64,000 nt of DNA from Actinobacillus sp. (GTDB taxonomy: Bacteria > Pseudomonadota > Gammaproteobacteria > Enterobacterales > Pasteurellaceae). Position numbers and translations under genes: made by a program. Positions within the stretch are counted from its first letter, which is position 1. Every line of letters begins with the position of its first letter. This document shows positions 8,550 to 18,006 of this stretch, in pieces. Below the pieces are notes generated by a model. That model was not told the DNA's origin. It saw nothing but the letters and a program-made list of their open reading frames with translations, and ran no database searches. The stretch spans positions 1 to 64,000 of the forward strand of contig JAHHRA010000009.1 in the NCBI GenBank assembly GCA_020026055.1, written 5' to 3'.

Positions 8550-9578
8550 TTAATTAATTGGTGTAAAGAAACGCTCACTGCGAATGCCCATTGGCCATTC
8601 ATTTGGTTTTTTATCTAAACTTAACCAAATAAAGGTGGCTTTTCCAACAAGATTTTGTTCAGGCACAAAACCCCAGAAGCGGCTATCATAGCTGTTGTTA
8701 CGATTGTCTCCCATTACAAAATAATGTTTAGCAGGTACGATCCAATGAGTTAAGCTGCCTTGTTGTTTTGTGTAATGACGGTAATATGGCATTTCATTAG
8801 GTTTTGGTTGATCCCAGAGAATATCGTGTGAAATCATTTGCATATCGGTTTCGTGAACACGGAGTGGATGAGTATTGCTATAAATCATTTTTTTGTCGCG
8901 AGTTTGTCCAAGAATTTGGTAAAAATCTTCATCAGGTACGCCGTTACTATAAGAATACTGTTGTATTTTACAATGTTGACTGCAAGGTTTTCCGTCTTTG
9001 TTAAACACGACTAAAAGATGCTGATTTTGGCTATCGTAAAATATTTGATCACCTGGTAAACCAATGACACGTTTGATGTAATCTTGGCTTGGCTTTTCTG
9101 GATATTTAAAAACCACGACATCACCACGTTGTGGTTTCCCTGTTTCAATGAAAGTTTTTCCTAAAATAGGATCACGTACGCCATAAGCATATTTTTTTAC
9201 TAATAGAAAATCACCAACACGGAGAGTAGGTTGCATTGAACCAGATGGAATTTGAAACGGTTCAAAAAAGAAAGAGCGGATAATCCAAATGATGAATAGC
9301 ACCCAAAAAAGTGAGGCAAAAGTTTCAGTAGGTTCAGGGACTATTAAGTTGGCTTTTTTTTCTGCTGTAGCATTGTTTCCTATCGTTTCTGTTTCAGTTA
9401 ACTGTTTTTTTAAACGTGGCAAGATATAAAAGCGTTTATAGCACCAAAAAGTACCACAAAAGAAAGTAATTGTAGTTAGGATAATTGATACGCTATTTGC
9501 AATATCCATCATTTCAAGTGTTTTCCAGCCTGCGATAGCTGCGATAATAAGTAAAATAAAAGCAATATTTGATTTCAT
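8550..9578 (-). CDS. lepB: Signal peptidase I
   Basis: Inner-membrane serine protease that removes signal peptides from exported proteins. 342 residues. Two N-terminal hydrophobic regions (about 5-45 and 88-102) flank a cytoplasmic loop. The catalytic Ser is S114 in PSGSMQPTL and the general base Lys is K169 in DYIKRVIGLPGD; the GDNRNNSYDSRFWG box lies near the C-terminus. Part of lepA-lepB-rnc-era. Confidence 0.97.
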   Translation of the reverse strand: MKSNIAFILLIIAAIAGWKTLEMMDIANSVSIILTTITFFCGTFWCYKRFYILPRLKKQLTETETIGNNATAEKKANLIVPEPTETFASLFWVLFIIWIIRSFFFEPFQIPSGSMQPTLRVGDFLLVKKYAYGVRDPILGKTFIETGKPQRGDVVVFKYPEKPSQDYIKRVIGLPGDQIFYDSQNQHLLVVFNKDGKPCSQHCKIQQYSYSNGVPDEDFYQILGQTRDKKMIYSNTHPLRVHETDMQMISHDILWDQPKPNEMPYYRHYTKQQGSLTHWIVPAKHYFVMGDNRNNSYDSRFWGFVPEQNLVGKATFIWLSLDKKPNEWPMGIRSERFFTPIN

Positions 9579-9607
9579 TATAAATTCCTAAATCTTTATA
9601 AGTATGA

Positions 9608-11410
9608 TTAATCTTTACCAACGTGCAGAATTGCTAGAAATGCATCTTGTGGCACTTCTACATTACCCAACGATTTCATTCGTTTTTTGCCTTCCTTTTG
9701 TTTTTGCAACAATTTTTTCTTACGACTGACATCACCACCATAGCATTTGGCGAGCACATTTTTGCGTAGTTGTTTTACTGTAGCACGAGCAATAATGTGA
9801 TTACCAATTGCTGCTTGAATAGCAATATCAAACTGTTGACGCGGGATCAGTTCCTTCATTTTTTCAACTAATTCCCGTCCACGATAAGGTGCGTTATCTT
9901 TATGCACAATCAATGCTAAAGCATCGACACGATCGCCGTTAATCATAATATCGACTCGCACCATTTCGGCGGCTTGGAATTTTTTGAACCCGTAATCTAG
10001 TGATGCATAACCGCGAGAAGTGGATTTCAAACGATCGAAGAAATCAAGCACGACTTCGCCCATTGGGATTTCATAAGTTAACGCTACTTGATTACCATGG
10101 TAGGACATATTAGTTTGTATCCCACGTTTTTCTACGCAAAGAGTGATTACATTGCCCAAATATTCTTGTGGTACTAAGATATTACATTCTGCAATTGGCT
10201 CACGAATTTGGGCGATGTTATTGATTGCAGGTAATTTAGCAGGGCTATCGACGTAAATCACTTCTTTATTAGTGAGCTCAATTTCATAGATAACAGTTGG
10301 AGCCGTAGTGATTAGGTCAAGATCATACTCACGTTCTAAACGTTCTTGAATGATCTCCATATGAAGAAGTCCTAAAAAACCACAACGGAAGCCGAAGCCA
10401 AGGGCAGTCGAGGTTTCGGGTTCATAGAAAAGTGAGGCATCGTTGAGGCTTAATTTACCCAAAGCGTCACGGAAAGCCTCGTAATCGTCAGAGCTGACAG
10501 GGAAGAGACCTGCATAGACTTGTGGTTTGACTTTCTGAAAACCAGGCAACACTGCACTAGCAGGGTTATGAGTGAGAGTGAGAGTATCGCCAACAGGTGC
10601 TCCTAAAATGTCTTTTATCGCACATACGACCCAGCCAACTTCACCAGTTTTAAGCTCAATGGTATCGACTTGTTTAGGCGTGAAAATACCAAGACGATCG
10701 ACGTTGTAACTTTGTCCTGTAGACATTACTTTGATTTTGTCACCTTTTTTGATCACGCCGTTTTTCACGCGTACTAATGAGACTACACCTAAATAATTGT
10801 CGAACCAAGAGTCAATAATCAATGCTTGTAAGGGAGCATTTGCATCGCCTTCTGGTGCAGGGATTTTATGCACAATTTCTTCTAAAACAGCATCAATGCC
10901 AACGCCTGTTTTTGCGGAGCAACGTACCGCCTCAACTGCGTCAATGCCGACAATGTCTTCAATTTCTTCAGCAACGCGTTCAGGTTCGGCAGCAGGGAGA
11001 TCAATTTTGTTTAAAATTGGCACAACTTCTAGATTCATTCCTATCGCAGTGTAGCAATTTGCTAAAGTTTGAGCTTCTACACCTTGCCCTGCATCTACGA
11101 CTAATAATGCTCCTTCACACGCGGCTAAGGAACGAGATACTTCATAAGAAAAATCTACATGTCCAGGCGTATCAATAAAGTTTAATTGATAAGTCTCGCC
11201 GTTTTTAGCTTGATAATTTAAAGTGACGCTTTGAGCTTTGATCGTAATACCACGCTCCCGTTCAAGATCCATAGAATCTAAAACTTGTGCTTCCATTTCC
11301 CGATCTGAAAGACCACCACAAGTTTGAATAAGGCGATCCGAAAGAGTAGATTTGCCGTGATCAATATGGGCAATAATTGAAAAGTTACGAATGTTTTTGA
11401 GTGCAGTCAT
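9608..11410 (-). CDS. lepA: Elongation factor 4 (LepA), back-translocating GTPase
   Basis: Ribosome-associated GTPase linked to translation fidelity and initiation. About 600 residues from the ATG at 11410 (MTALKNIRNFS); this is closer to the family start (MKNIRNFS) than an ATG four codons upstream, and neither has a strong ribosome binding site. AHIDHGKST is the G1 motif, DTPGH G3 and NKID G4. The C-terminal LepA-specific domain ends with the conserved RKKKLLQKQKEGKKRMK segment. First gene of the lepA-lepB-rnc-era run. Confidence 0.97.
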   Translation of the reverse strand: MTALKNIRNFSIIAHIDHGKSTLSDRLIQTCGGLSDREMEAQVLDSMDLERERGITIKAQSVTLNYQAKNGETYQLNFIDTPGHVDFSYEVSRSLAACEGALLVVDAGQGVEAQTLANCYTAIGMNLEVVPILNKIDLPAAEPERVAEEIEDIVGIDAVEAVRCSAKTGVGIDAVLEEIVHKIPAPEGDANAPLQALIIDSWFDNYLGVVSLVRVKNGVIKKGDKIKVMSTGQSYNVDRLGIFTPKQVDTIELKTGEVGWVVCAIKDILGAPVGDTLTLTHNPASAVLPGFQKVKPQVYAGLFPVSSDDYEAFRDALGKLSLNDASLFYEPETSTALGFGFRCGFLGLLHMEIIQERLEREYDLDLITTAPTVIYEIELTNKEVIYVDSPAKLPAINNIAQIREPIAECNILVPQEYLGNVITLCVEKRGIQTNMSYHGNQVALTYEIPMGEVVLDFFDRLKSTSRGYASLDYGFKKFQAAEMVRVDIMINGDRVDALALIVHKDNAPYRGRELVEKMKELIPRQQFDIAIQAAIGNHIIARATVKQLRKNVLAKCYGGDVSRKKKLLQKQKEGKKRMKSLGNVEVPQDAFLAILHVGKD

Positions 11411-11553
11411 ATTTTTTATCATTATTCAATTAAGTCAAAATTTAAACGAGGCATTGTACTTGAAATATCATACCTAATCTATGCTTTATCGTGTCGTAAT
11501 ACTTTGTTAAGTGTTATTCGAATTCATGATGGCGTAATACTTAAACAACATGA

Positions 11554-12336
11554 TTAATCTTTTTTAAGTAATTCATCATTCGATTTGTGGATCCATTTAC
11601 TACGTTTTTTATCCATGTATTGGAAATATTCATTTGTAAATGTTCCTTGAATGCAAGTCGTTTTGCTTGGGCGGTAATTGAGTGGTGTATCACCAATAAC
11701 AGCATTTAGTACACCTGGACCAGTCAAATGCCAAACACCTTCTTTGGTGTAATTTTGTTCAATATTGCTGACAATTTTAGTAAGCGTTTTTTCTAAGAGC
11801 CAATGGTCTGGAGTAGTTGCTATAAAATAATTCGTATATTCGTTAGGACGTCTTTGTATAAAAAGTTCGCTATCTTCTGCTTTAATTAACTTGTTTAAGG
11901 AATAAACTAATTGTGCGTCAATATCCATATAGACGCCACCTTTTAATCTAAGTATAAAAACACGCCAAAAATCAGCTTGAGTGGCACCATCGGTTAATTT
12001 CATAAAAGCATTGTATTCACGCTCTGTGCCAAATTCTTTAATTAAGGCAATTCGATCATTATCATCAGCATAATAATAGTCATAATCCTTTGACATCAAA
12101 CGATTAAAGAGGTAGTTAACGTAAACGGGCAAAGTAACTTTATTCGTATAGTTTGTTTGCCAAATTATTTTAGGGATTTTGTATGAACGGCAATTGTTTG
12201 TTATTTTAGCGGGTGAATATTTTGGGATCGTGAAACGTTTTTTAGGGAAAATAAAGTGGAATGGGTAAGACAATGTTTTAACAATGTTTCCAAATAAGCG
12301 ACTTAGTGCTTTAAATATAATAATATTAATTTCCAT
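11554..12336 (-). CDS. DXD-motif glycosyltransferase (capsular/LOS type)
   Basis: Probable transferase adding a sugar to lipooligosaccharide or another surface glycan. About 260 residues from the ATG at 12336, which has AAGGAA six bases upstream; a longer frame to 12450 has no such site. The mark of the family is GGVYMDIDAQ near residues 131-140, with the DXD that binds metal and nucleotide sugar. IPKIIWQTNY near the start is typical of this fold (GT32-like). No signal peptide is evident. It stands alone between lepA and trxB. Acceptor and sugar cannot be told from sequence. Confidence 0.8.
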   Translation of the reverse strand: MEINIIIFKALSRLFGNIVKTLSYPFHFIFPKKRFTIPKYSPAKITNNCRSYKIPKIIWQTNYTNKVTLPVYVNYLFNRLMSKDYDYYYADDNDRIALIKEFGTEREYNAFMKLTDGATQADFWRVFILRLKGGVYMDIDAQLVYSLNKLIKAEDSELFIQRRPNEYTNYFIATTPDHWLLEKTLTKIVSNIEQNYTKEGVWHLTGPGVLNAVIGDTPLNYRPSKTTCIQGTFTNEYFQYMDKKRSKWIHKSNDELLKKD

Positions 12337-12495
12337 AGTTTTCCTTTGAAAAGAGTAACAATGAGTTTTTTGACTCATTATAACAAGAAGATGAACTATT
12401 GAATAACAAAAAGCATAAAATACTAGCGAAATACTCCCTTTATTAATCAATTATTTTAGATAGAATAGCAAGCTTTGAAATGAAAGGACGAAAAT

Positions 12496-13446
12496 ATGAA
12501 TACAAAACATTGTCGCTTATTGATTTTGGGATCAGGACCTGCTGGCTATACTGCTACAATTTATGCAGCACGAGCGAATTTGAAACCTGTGTTAGTAACG
12601 GGTATGCAACAAGGTGGGCAATTGACGACAACGGATGAAATTGAAAATTGGCCAGGTGATTTTGAAAAAACTACAGGGCAAAGTTTGATGGAACGGATGT
12701 TAAAACACGCAGAAAAGTTTGAAGCAGAAATCATTTTTGATCAAATTAAGCGTGTTGATTTTTCATCTCGCCCATTTAAGTTATATGGCGAAATGCAAAA
12801 TTTCAGTTGTGATGCACTGATCATTGCAACGGGAGCATCAGCAAAATACTTAGGGTTGGAGAGTGAAGAAAAATATAAAGGTCGAGGTGTTTCTGCTTGT
12901 GCGACCTGTGATGGTTTTTTCTACCGCAATAAAGCTGTTGCTGTAATAGGTGGTGGCAATAGTGCAGTAGAGGAAGCTCTGTATTTAGCTAATATTGCTA
13001 GCGTCGTACATTTAATTCATCGACGTAACGAATTTCGCAGTGAAAAAATTCTACTGCAACGCTTAGCTCAGAAAGTCGCTGAAGGTAAAATCATCCTGCA
13101 CACACCTTGTACTTTAGTAGAAATTCTTGGTGATGAAATGGGAGTTACTGGAGTGAAATTGCAGGATGTTGAAAATCGAGATTTTCACGAATTGCAACTT
13201 GATGGCGTTTTTGTTGCAATTGGACATGCACCGAACACAAGTATTTTTGATGAACAACTAGCATTAAATAACGGCTACATTCAAGTTAAATCAGGCTTGA
13301 ATGGCAATGCGACCGCAACTTCTGTTGAGGGTATTTTTGCTGCAGGCGACGTAATGGATCAAATCTATCGCCAAGCCATTACTTCAGCAGGAACGGGTTG
13401 TATGGCAGCCCTTGACGCTGAGCGTTTTTTGGATAATTTAAGTTAA
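12496..13446 (+). CDS. trxB: Thioredoxin reductase
   Basis: Cytosolic FAD enzyme that reduces thioredoxin with NADPH. 316 residues. FAD-binding GSGPAGYTATIYAARA is near the N-terminus, the redox-active pair sits in CATCDGFF (C135, C138), and the NADPH site is GGGNSAVEEA. The C-terminal FAD motif GIFAAGDV is present. It lies upstream of cydDC, a neighbourhood shared with Haemophilus; the two are separated by a composite repeat. Confidence 0.98.
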   Translation: MNTKHCRLLILGSGPAGYTATIYAARANLKPVLVTGMQQGGQLTTTDEIENWPGDFEKTTGQSLMERMLKHAEKFEAEIIFDQIKRVDFSSRPFKLYGEMQNFSCDALIIATGASAKYLGLESEEKYKGRGVSACATCDGFFYRNKAVAVIGGGNSAVEEALYLANIASVVHLIHRRNEFRSEKILLQRLAQKVAEGKIILHTPCTLVEILGDEMGVTGVKLQDVENRDFHELQLDGVFVAIGHAPNTSIFDEQLALNNGYIQVKSGLNGNATATSVEGIFAAGDVMDQIYRQAITSAGTGCMAALDAERFLDNLS

Positions 13447-13460
13447 GTATACGAGGGATT

Positions 13461-13545
13461 TTACGCTTCGAAAATCAAGAAAATTTTACTCACAAAATGC
13501 TGATATGCTTTGTTTGCGTTAAAGCTTTGTCAGCAGAGTTTTTGT
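13461..13545 (+). repeat. Composite intergenic repeat (palindrome half joined to a second motif)
   Basis: The left half of the palindromic repeat (TTACGCTTCGAAAATCAAG then AAAATTTTAC) runs directly into a second motif: TCACAAAATGCTGATATGC, TTTGTTTGCGTTAAAGC, TTTGTCAGCAG. The same junction, in the same order, occurs inside cydD at 14611-14690. A reverse copy of the second motif is at 41525-41590. Confidence 0.65.
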
Positions 13546-13595
13546 TCAAAAAACAGTAATTTTTATCCGACTTTAGGGGCGTTTTTTTATGTACA

Positions 13596-15443
13596 ATGGA
13601 TAAAGCACGGCAACGTTATTTACAGCAATGGCTCAAAATTCAACAAACTCCAATTAAAAAGAGTTTAAACTTCAATGTATTACTTGCAAGCCTCGGCTCT
13701 GTGATTTTAGTTGGGCAAACTTATTGTTTTGCAATGATTTTACAATCCTTAATTATTCAACAGCAATCTCGCTCGTCATTAATGCCATATTTTATTGGCA
13801 TTTTGGCAAGTGTAGGACTTCGTGCATTGATTCTTTATTGGCGTGAACGTATTGGTTTTCACTGCGGTAGCGTTGTACGCCAGCATATTCGTCAACAAAT
13901 TTTAGATAAAATTGCGACTGTTGGTCCTGCGACTATTTTGCAAAAACCTGCAGGTAGTTGGGCAACGATAATGTTAGAGCAAGTTGAAAATCTACATAAT
14001 TTTTATGCTCGCTATTTACCTCAACAACATTTATCAGCGATTGTCCCAGTGGTGATTATGCTGGCAGTGTTCCCTTTTAATTGGGCAGCAGGGTTAATTT
14101 TGATGTTGACAGCACCTTTGATTCCTCTATTTATGATTTTAGTAGGAATAGCTGCGGCGGAAAGTAGTCAACAGAATATGGCAGTATTAGCTAAATTAAG
14201 TGCTCAATTTTTAGACCGTCTTAAAGGTTTGGAAACTTTGCGTTTGTTTAATAAAACGATGGAGCAAACTACTCATATTGAAGAAAGCACAGAAGCCTTT
14301 CGTGAAACCACAATGGAAGTGTTAAAAAAGGCTTTTCTGTCGTCATCGGTGCTTGAATTTTTCACTTCGATTTCAATTGCTTTGATGGCAGTTTATTTTG
14401 GCTTTAGTTATCTTGGACAACTGGATTTTGGCAGTTATGATCAAACAGTGAGTCTGTTAGCTGGTTTCTTTTGTTTAAGTTTGGCACCTGAATTTTACCA
14501 ACCATTGCGCGATCTCGGCACTTATTATCATGATCGTGCTGCAGGGATTGGAGCAGCGGATGCGATTGTTGACTTTTTAGAAGCGAAGACTCCTCTTTGT
14601 CACGCTGATCACGCTACTAAAATCGGAAAAATTTTTACTCACAAAATGCAGACGGATTTTAGTCAAGTTAACGCTTTATCGACAGAAACAACTCTCAAAA
14701 AACTTGTAGTTGGCACGTCCGAATGGCATTTTCATGCTAAGGATCTCGTCATTCTTTCGCCAACGGGGGAAGCATTAACTGCTCCTCTTAATTTCGATTT
14801 GTTGCCACGAAGCCTCACTGCACTCGTCGGACAAAGTGGTGCAGGAAAGACTTCGTTAATCAATGTGTTATTGGGATTTTTAACTTATGAAGGTAGTTTG
14901 CAAATTAATGGACAAGAATTACGTGAGCTAGCATTAACAAAGTGGCGTAAGGAGATAAGTTGGGTCGGACAAAATCCCGTTTTACTGCATGGCACAATTC
15001 GTGAAAATTTGTTGCTGGGTGAAACATCTGTAAGCGAACAAGCGTTGCACGATGCTCTTACTCAAGCACAAGCGTTGGATTTTGTTCTACAAATGGGGCT
15101 TGATCATGAAATCAATGAAAATGGTGGTGGCTTATCGGTTGGGCAAGCACAAAGACTTGCTATTGCTCGTGCAATCTTGCGTCGTGGTAAGTTAGTTTTA
15201 CTTGATGAACCCACTGCTAGCCTTGATGCTAACGCTGAGAATTTGGTATTACACGCTCTTGAGAATCTCAGTCGAGACCAAACTACGCTGATGGTAACAC
15301 ATCGCATTGAAGATTTAAAACAATGCGACAATATTTTAGTGATGAAAGCAGGGCAAATTGTACAACAAGGATGCTTTGATGAATTGAAAAATACAGGCTA
15401 CTTTGCAGAACTTTTAGCCCAACGCCAACAGGATATCCAATAA
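13596..15443 (+). CDS. cydD: Heterodimeric ABC transporter CydDC, subunit CydD, with an in-frame repeat insertion
   Basis: With CydC it exports glutathione/cysteine, or handles heme, in the inner membrane; it is needed for assembly of cytochrome bd oxidase. 615 residues: an N-terminal six-helix membrane domain (to about residue 320), then the ATPase with Walker A GQSGAGKTS near 411, signature LSVGQAQR near 512 and Walker B LVLLDEPTA near 533. LSVGQ instead of LSGGQ is normal for CydD. It is about 27 residues longer than usual. The excess lies in the linker near residues 339-365 (SHADHATKIGKIFTHKM and after), encoded by a copy of the intergenic repeat. TAATG overlap with cydC. Confidence 0.95.
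   Translation: MDKARQRYLQQWLKIQQTPIKKSLNFNVLLASLGSVILVGQTYCFAMILQSLIIQQQSRSSLMPYFIGILASVGLRALILYWRERIGFHCGSVVRQHIRQQILDKIATVGPATILQKPAGSWATIMLEQVENLHNFYARYLPQQHLSAIVPVVIMLAVFPFNWAAGLILMLTAPLIPLFMILVGIAAAESSQQNMAVLAKLSAQFLDRLKGLETLRLFNKTMEQTTHIEESTEAFRETTMEVLKKAFLSSSVLEFFTSISIALMAVYFGFSYLGQLDFGSYDQTVSLLAGFFCLSLAPEFYQPLRDLGTYYHDRAAGIGAADAIVDFLEAKTPLCHADHATKIGKIFTHKMQTDFSQVNALSTETTLKKLVVGTSEWHFHAKDLVILSPTGEALTAPLNFDLLPRSLTALVGQSGAGKTSLINVLLGFLTYEGSLQINGQELRELALTKWRKEISWVGQNPVLLHGTIRENLLLGETSVSEQALHDALTQAQALDFVLQMGLDHEINENGGGLSVGQAQRLAIARAILRRGKLVLLDEPTASLDANAENLVLHALENLSRDQTTLMVTHRIEDLKQCDNILVMKAGQIVQQGCFDELKNTGYFAELLAQRQQDIQ
14611..14690 (+). repeat. Composite repeat inside the cydD reading frame
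   Basis: ACGCTACTAAAATCGGAAAA, then ATTTTTACTCACAAAATGC, then a diverged tail containing GTTAACGCTTTATCGACAG. It aligns along its length with the intergenic element at 13461-13545 (shared TTTTACTCACAAAATGC, GTTAA-GCTTT-TC). It keeps the frame open and falls in the flexible linker between the membrane and ATPase domains of CydD. Confidence 0.65.
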
Positions 15444-17194
15444 TGCGAATTTTATTGCCGTTTATACATTTATTTAAATATGCTCGTCTGCCTTTAATTT
15501 TAGGGATAATACTTATGCTGTTGGGGCTGATCGCCAGTGTGGGGTTGCTTACTGTATCAGGCTGGTTTTTAGCTGCTACGGCGATTGCAGGTATTGGTAG
15601 TCTTTTCAACTTTTTTTATCCTTCTGCTACTGTGCGTGGACTGGCGATTAGCCGTACTCTCACTCGCTACGTTGAAAAAATTATCACTCATGACGCTACT
15701 TTTCGCATTTTGGCAAAATTACGAGTACAAGTATTTCGTAAAATTATTCCATTAACGCCAGCAGTTTTAGATCGCTATCGGCATAGCGATTTGTTAAACC
15801 GTTTAGTTGCCGATGTTGATACTTTAGATAGTTTTTATTTGCGAGTGATTGCACCTTTTGTCACCGCAGTTCTGATGATTGGTTTTTTGACTTTTTCACT
15901 CAGTTTTTTTGATGGAAATTTAGCATGGCTAATTGGGGGGACATTATTGCTGTTGCTTATCAGCATTCCAGCGATTTTTTATCAACTAGGCAAAAAATTT
16001 GGACAAGATTTAACGGCTGCCCGAGCTCGCTATCGTATGCAATTTGTTGAATTCATTCAAGCCCAAGCTGAGCTTTTATTGTTTAACGCTGATGTTCCTT
16101 ACCGTCAGAAAATAGTAAATACAGAAGAAGAATGGCAATGCTTGCAACAAAAAGAAGCGAATTTATCAGGACTTTCCAGTGCATTATTGATGTTAGTGAA
16201 CGGGATTCTTTTGATTGTAGTGCTATGGATTGCTGCTGAAATTGATTTTGCAGTGCAACTTGCTCCTGATAATCGTCTTTACCAAAATGCGATCATCGCT
16301 TTATTTGCTTTTGCGACTTTAGCAAGTTTTGAAATTTTAATGCCGTTAGGTGCAGCTTTTTTGCATATCGGGCAAATTATCGCTTCTGCGGAACGGATTA
16401 ATGAATTAACGCAACAGAAACCATTAGTGGAATTTCAAGGCGAGATCACACAACTCTCTTTACATTGTTCTATGCCTCTCATTCAGATGGATAATCTGAG
16501 TTTTCATTATCCAAATCGTCAAGATTTTGCTTTGCAAAACATTCAATTAGCTTTCAAAACTAATCATAAAATCGCGATTTTGGGTAAAACTGGGAGTGGT
16601 AAATCTTCGTTATTGCAACTATTAGTTAGAAATTATGAATCACAAAGTGGGCAAATTTTGCTCGCAGGGCGATCACTTCAAGATTATTCACAAGACTGTT
16701 TGCGTGCAAATCTGTGTTTGCTGACACAACGAGTGCATATTTTTAGTGACACCTTACGCAATAATTTACAGATAGCTAGCATAGAAGAGATTTCTGATCA
16801 AAAAATGCGAGCAGTGTTGTTGAAAGTAGGGTTAGACAAATTAGTTTCACAGAAGGAAGGGCTGGATCTGTGGCTAGGTGAAGGAGGACGACCTCTTTCG
16901 GGAGGAGAACAACGTCGTCTGGGGCTTGCTCGTGTCCTTTTAAATGATGCTCCGATACTATTACTTGATGAGCCAACAGAAGGGTTGGATCGCGAAACCG
17001 AACGCCAGATACTATCGCTGTTATTTGCTCATTGTCAGAATAAAACTTTAATAATGGTGACGCATCGTTTGACGAATATTGAACAATTTGATCAAATTTG
17101 CGTAATAGATAATGCGAAGTTGATGGTAAGTGGTAGTTTTCACGAACTTTATCAAAACTGCAACTATTTCAAGCAACTTTTAGCACGTATTTAA
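15443..17194 (+). CDS. cydC: Heterodimeric ABC transporter CydDC, subunit CydC
   Basis: Partner of CydD. 583 residues with an N-terminal membrane domain (about 1-300) and an ATPase domain: Walker A GKTGSGKSS near residue 381, signature LSGGEQRR, Walker B ILLLDEPTEGLD. Length is normal, unlike CydD. Its ATG overlaps the cydD stop. The convergent yciI follows after 45 bases. Confidence 0.96.
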   Translation: MRILLPFIHLFKYARLPLILGIILMLLGLIASVGLLTVSGWFLAATAIAGIGSLFNFFYPSATVRGLAISRTLTRYVEKIITHDATFRILAKLRVQVFRKIIPLTPAVLDRYRHSDLLNRLVADVDTLDSFYLRVIAPFVTAVLMIGFLTFSLSFFDGNLAWLIGGTLLLLLISIPAIFYQLGKKFGQDLTAARARYRMQFVEFIQAQAELLLFNADVPYRQKIVNTEEEWQCLQQKEANLSGLSSALLMLVNGILLIVVLWIAAEIDFAVQLAPDNRLYQNAIIALFAFATLASFEILMPLGAAFLHIGQIIASAERINELTQQKPLVEFQGEITQLSLHCSMPLIQMDNLSFHYPNRQDFALQNIQLAFKTNHKIAILGKTGSGKSSLLQLLVRNYESQSGQILLAGRSLQDYSQDCLRANLCLLTQRVHIFSDTLRNNLQIASIEEISDQKMRAVLLKVGLDKLVSQKEGLDLWLGEGGRPLSGGEQRRLGLARVLLNDAPILLLDEPTEGLDRETERQILSLLFAHCQNKTLIMVTHRLTNIEQFDQICVIDNAKLMVSGSFHELYQNCNYFKQLLARI

Positions 17195-17239
17195 AATGCT
17201 AATTGTGGGAGAACGATGTTTATCGTCTTTTAATTCTGT

Positions 17240-17536
17240 TCAAAAAACTTTTAAGAATGGTTTGACGGTAACTTTTGCGTACACGCCAGCATCAAAGTAA
17301 GGATCCGTTGTTGCCCAAGCTTTAGCCTCTTCTAAACTGCCAAACTGTGCAATTACCGTTGAACCTGTAAAGCCAGCTTCTTGTGGATTATCGCTATCGA
17401 TAGCAGGATTTGGTCCTGCGGTTAGAAGGCGACCTTCTGCTTTTAATATTTGTAGACGATGGAGATGTTCAGAGCGTGTTGCTAGACGTTTTTCTAGACT
17501 ATCTGGATGATCTTCTGCAAAAATAAGGTAGTACAT
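17240..17536 (-). CDS. yciI: YciI family protein
   Basis: Small ferredoxin-like-fold protein of the YCII family, 98 residues, normal length. The YCII features are visible: YYLIFAEDHPDSLEKR at the start, a His-Asp pair region, and GSLEEAKAWATTDPY. The function is not established; the family resembles dehalogenases and muconolactone isomerases. It lies in yciC-yciB-yciA-yciI, the Haemophilus order. Confidence 0.92.
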   Translation of the reverse strand: MYYLIFAEDHPDSLEKRLATRSEHLHRLQILKAEGRLLTAGPNPAIDSDNPQEAGFTGSTVIAQFGSLEEAKAWATTDPYFDAGVYAKVTVKPFLKVF

Positions 17537-17559
17537 TTTCTTCTCCTTTTAGTATACAT

Positions 17560-18006
17560 TTATTGATTAAGGGCACATTCTAATTCAATATTTCCTTCTC
17601 GTGGTACAGCACGAGGTCTACCGTCTTTATCAACAGCGACAAAAGTAAAAATAGCTGTAGTTACGTGGAAACGTTCGCCGATAGGTTCAACAGAAACTTT
17701 TTTTGCCCAAACATCTAATTGAAGCTTAATTGAGGAATGACCTACTTTTAAGCATTTTCCATAGCAACAAATTACATCACCGACTGCTACAGGGTGTAAG
17801 AATGTCATGTTATCCACAGAAACTGTCACAACTCGCCCGTGGGCAATTTCTTTAGCTAGAATTGCACCACCAATATCCATTTGCGACATAATCCAGCCAC
17901 CAAAGATATCACCATTGGCATTAGTGTTAGCTGGCATTGCTACAGTACGAAGTAAAGGCGTGGACTTTGAGAAATTGTGAATATTATCATTTTCTTGAGT
18001 TGTCAT
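17560..18006 (-). CDS. yciA: Acyl-CoA thioesterase YciA
   Basis: Hot-dog-fold enzyme that hydrolyses a broad range of acyl-CoA esters in the cytosol, 148 residues. NGDIFGGWIMSQMDIGGA carries the active-site region, and VSVDNMTFLHPVAVGD follows. Its start overlaps the yciB 3' end by 20 bases, which implies coupled translation. Homologues in Haemophilus and E. coli are well characterised thioesterases. Confidence 0.95.
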   Translation of the reverse strand: MTTQENDNIHNFSKSTPLLRTVAMPANTNANGDIFGGWIMSQMDIGGAILAKEIAHGRVVTVSVDNMTFLHPVAVGDVICCYGKCLKVGHSSIKLQLDVWAKKVSVEPIGERFHVTTAIFTFVAVDKDGRPRAVPREGNIELECALNQ

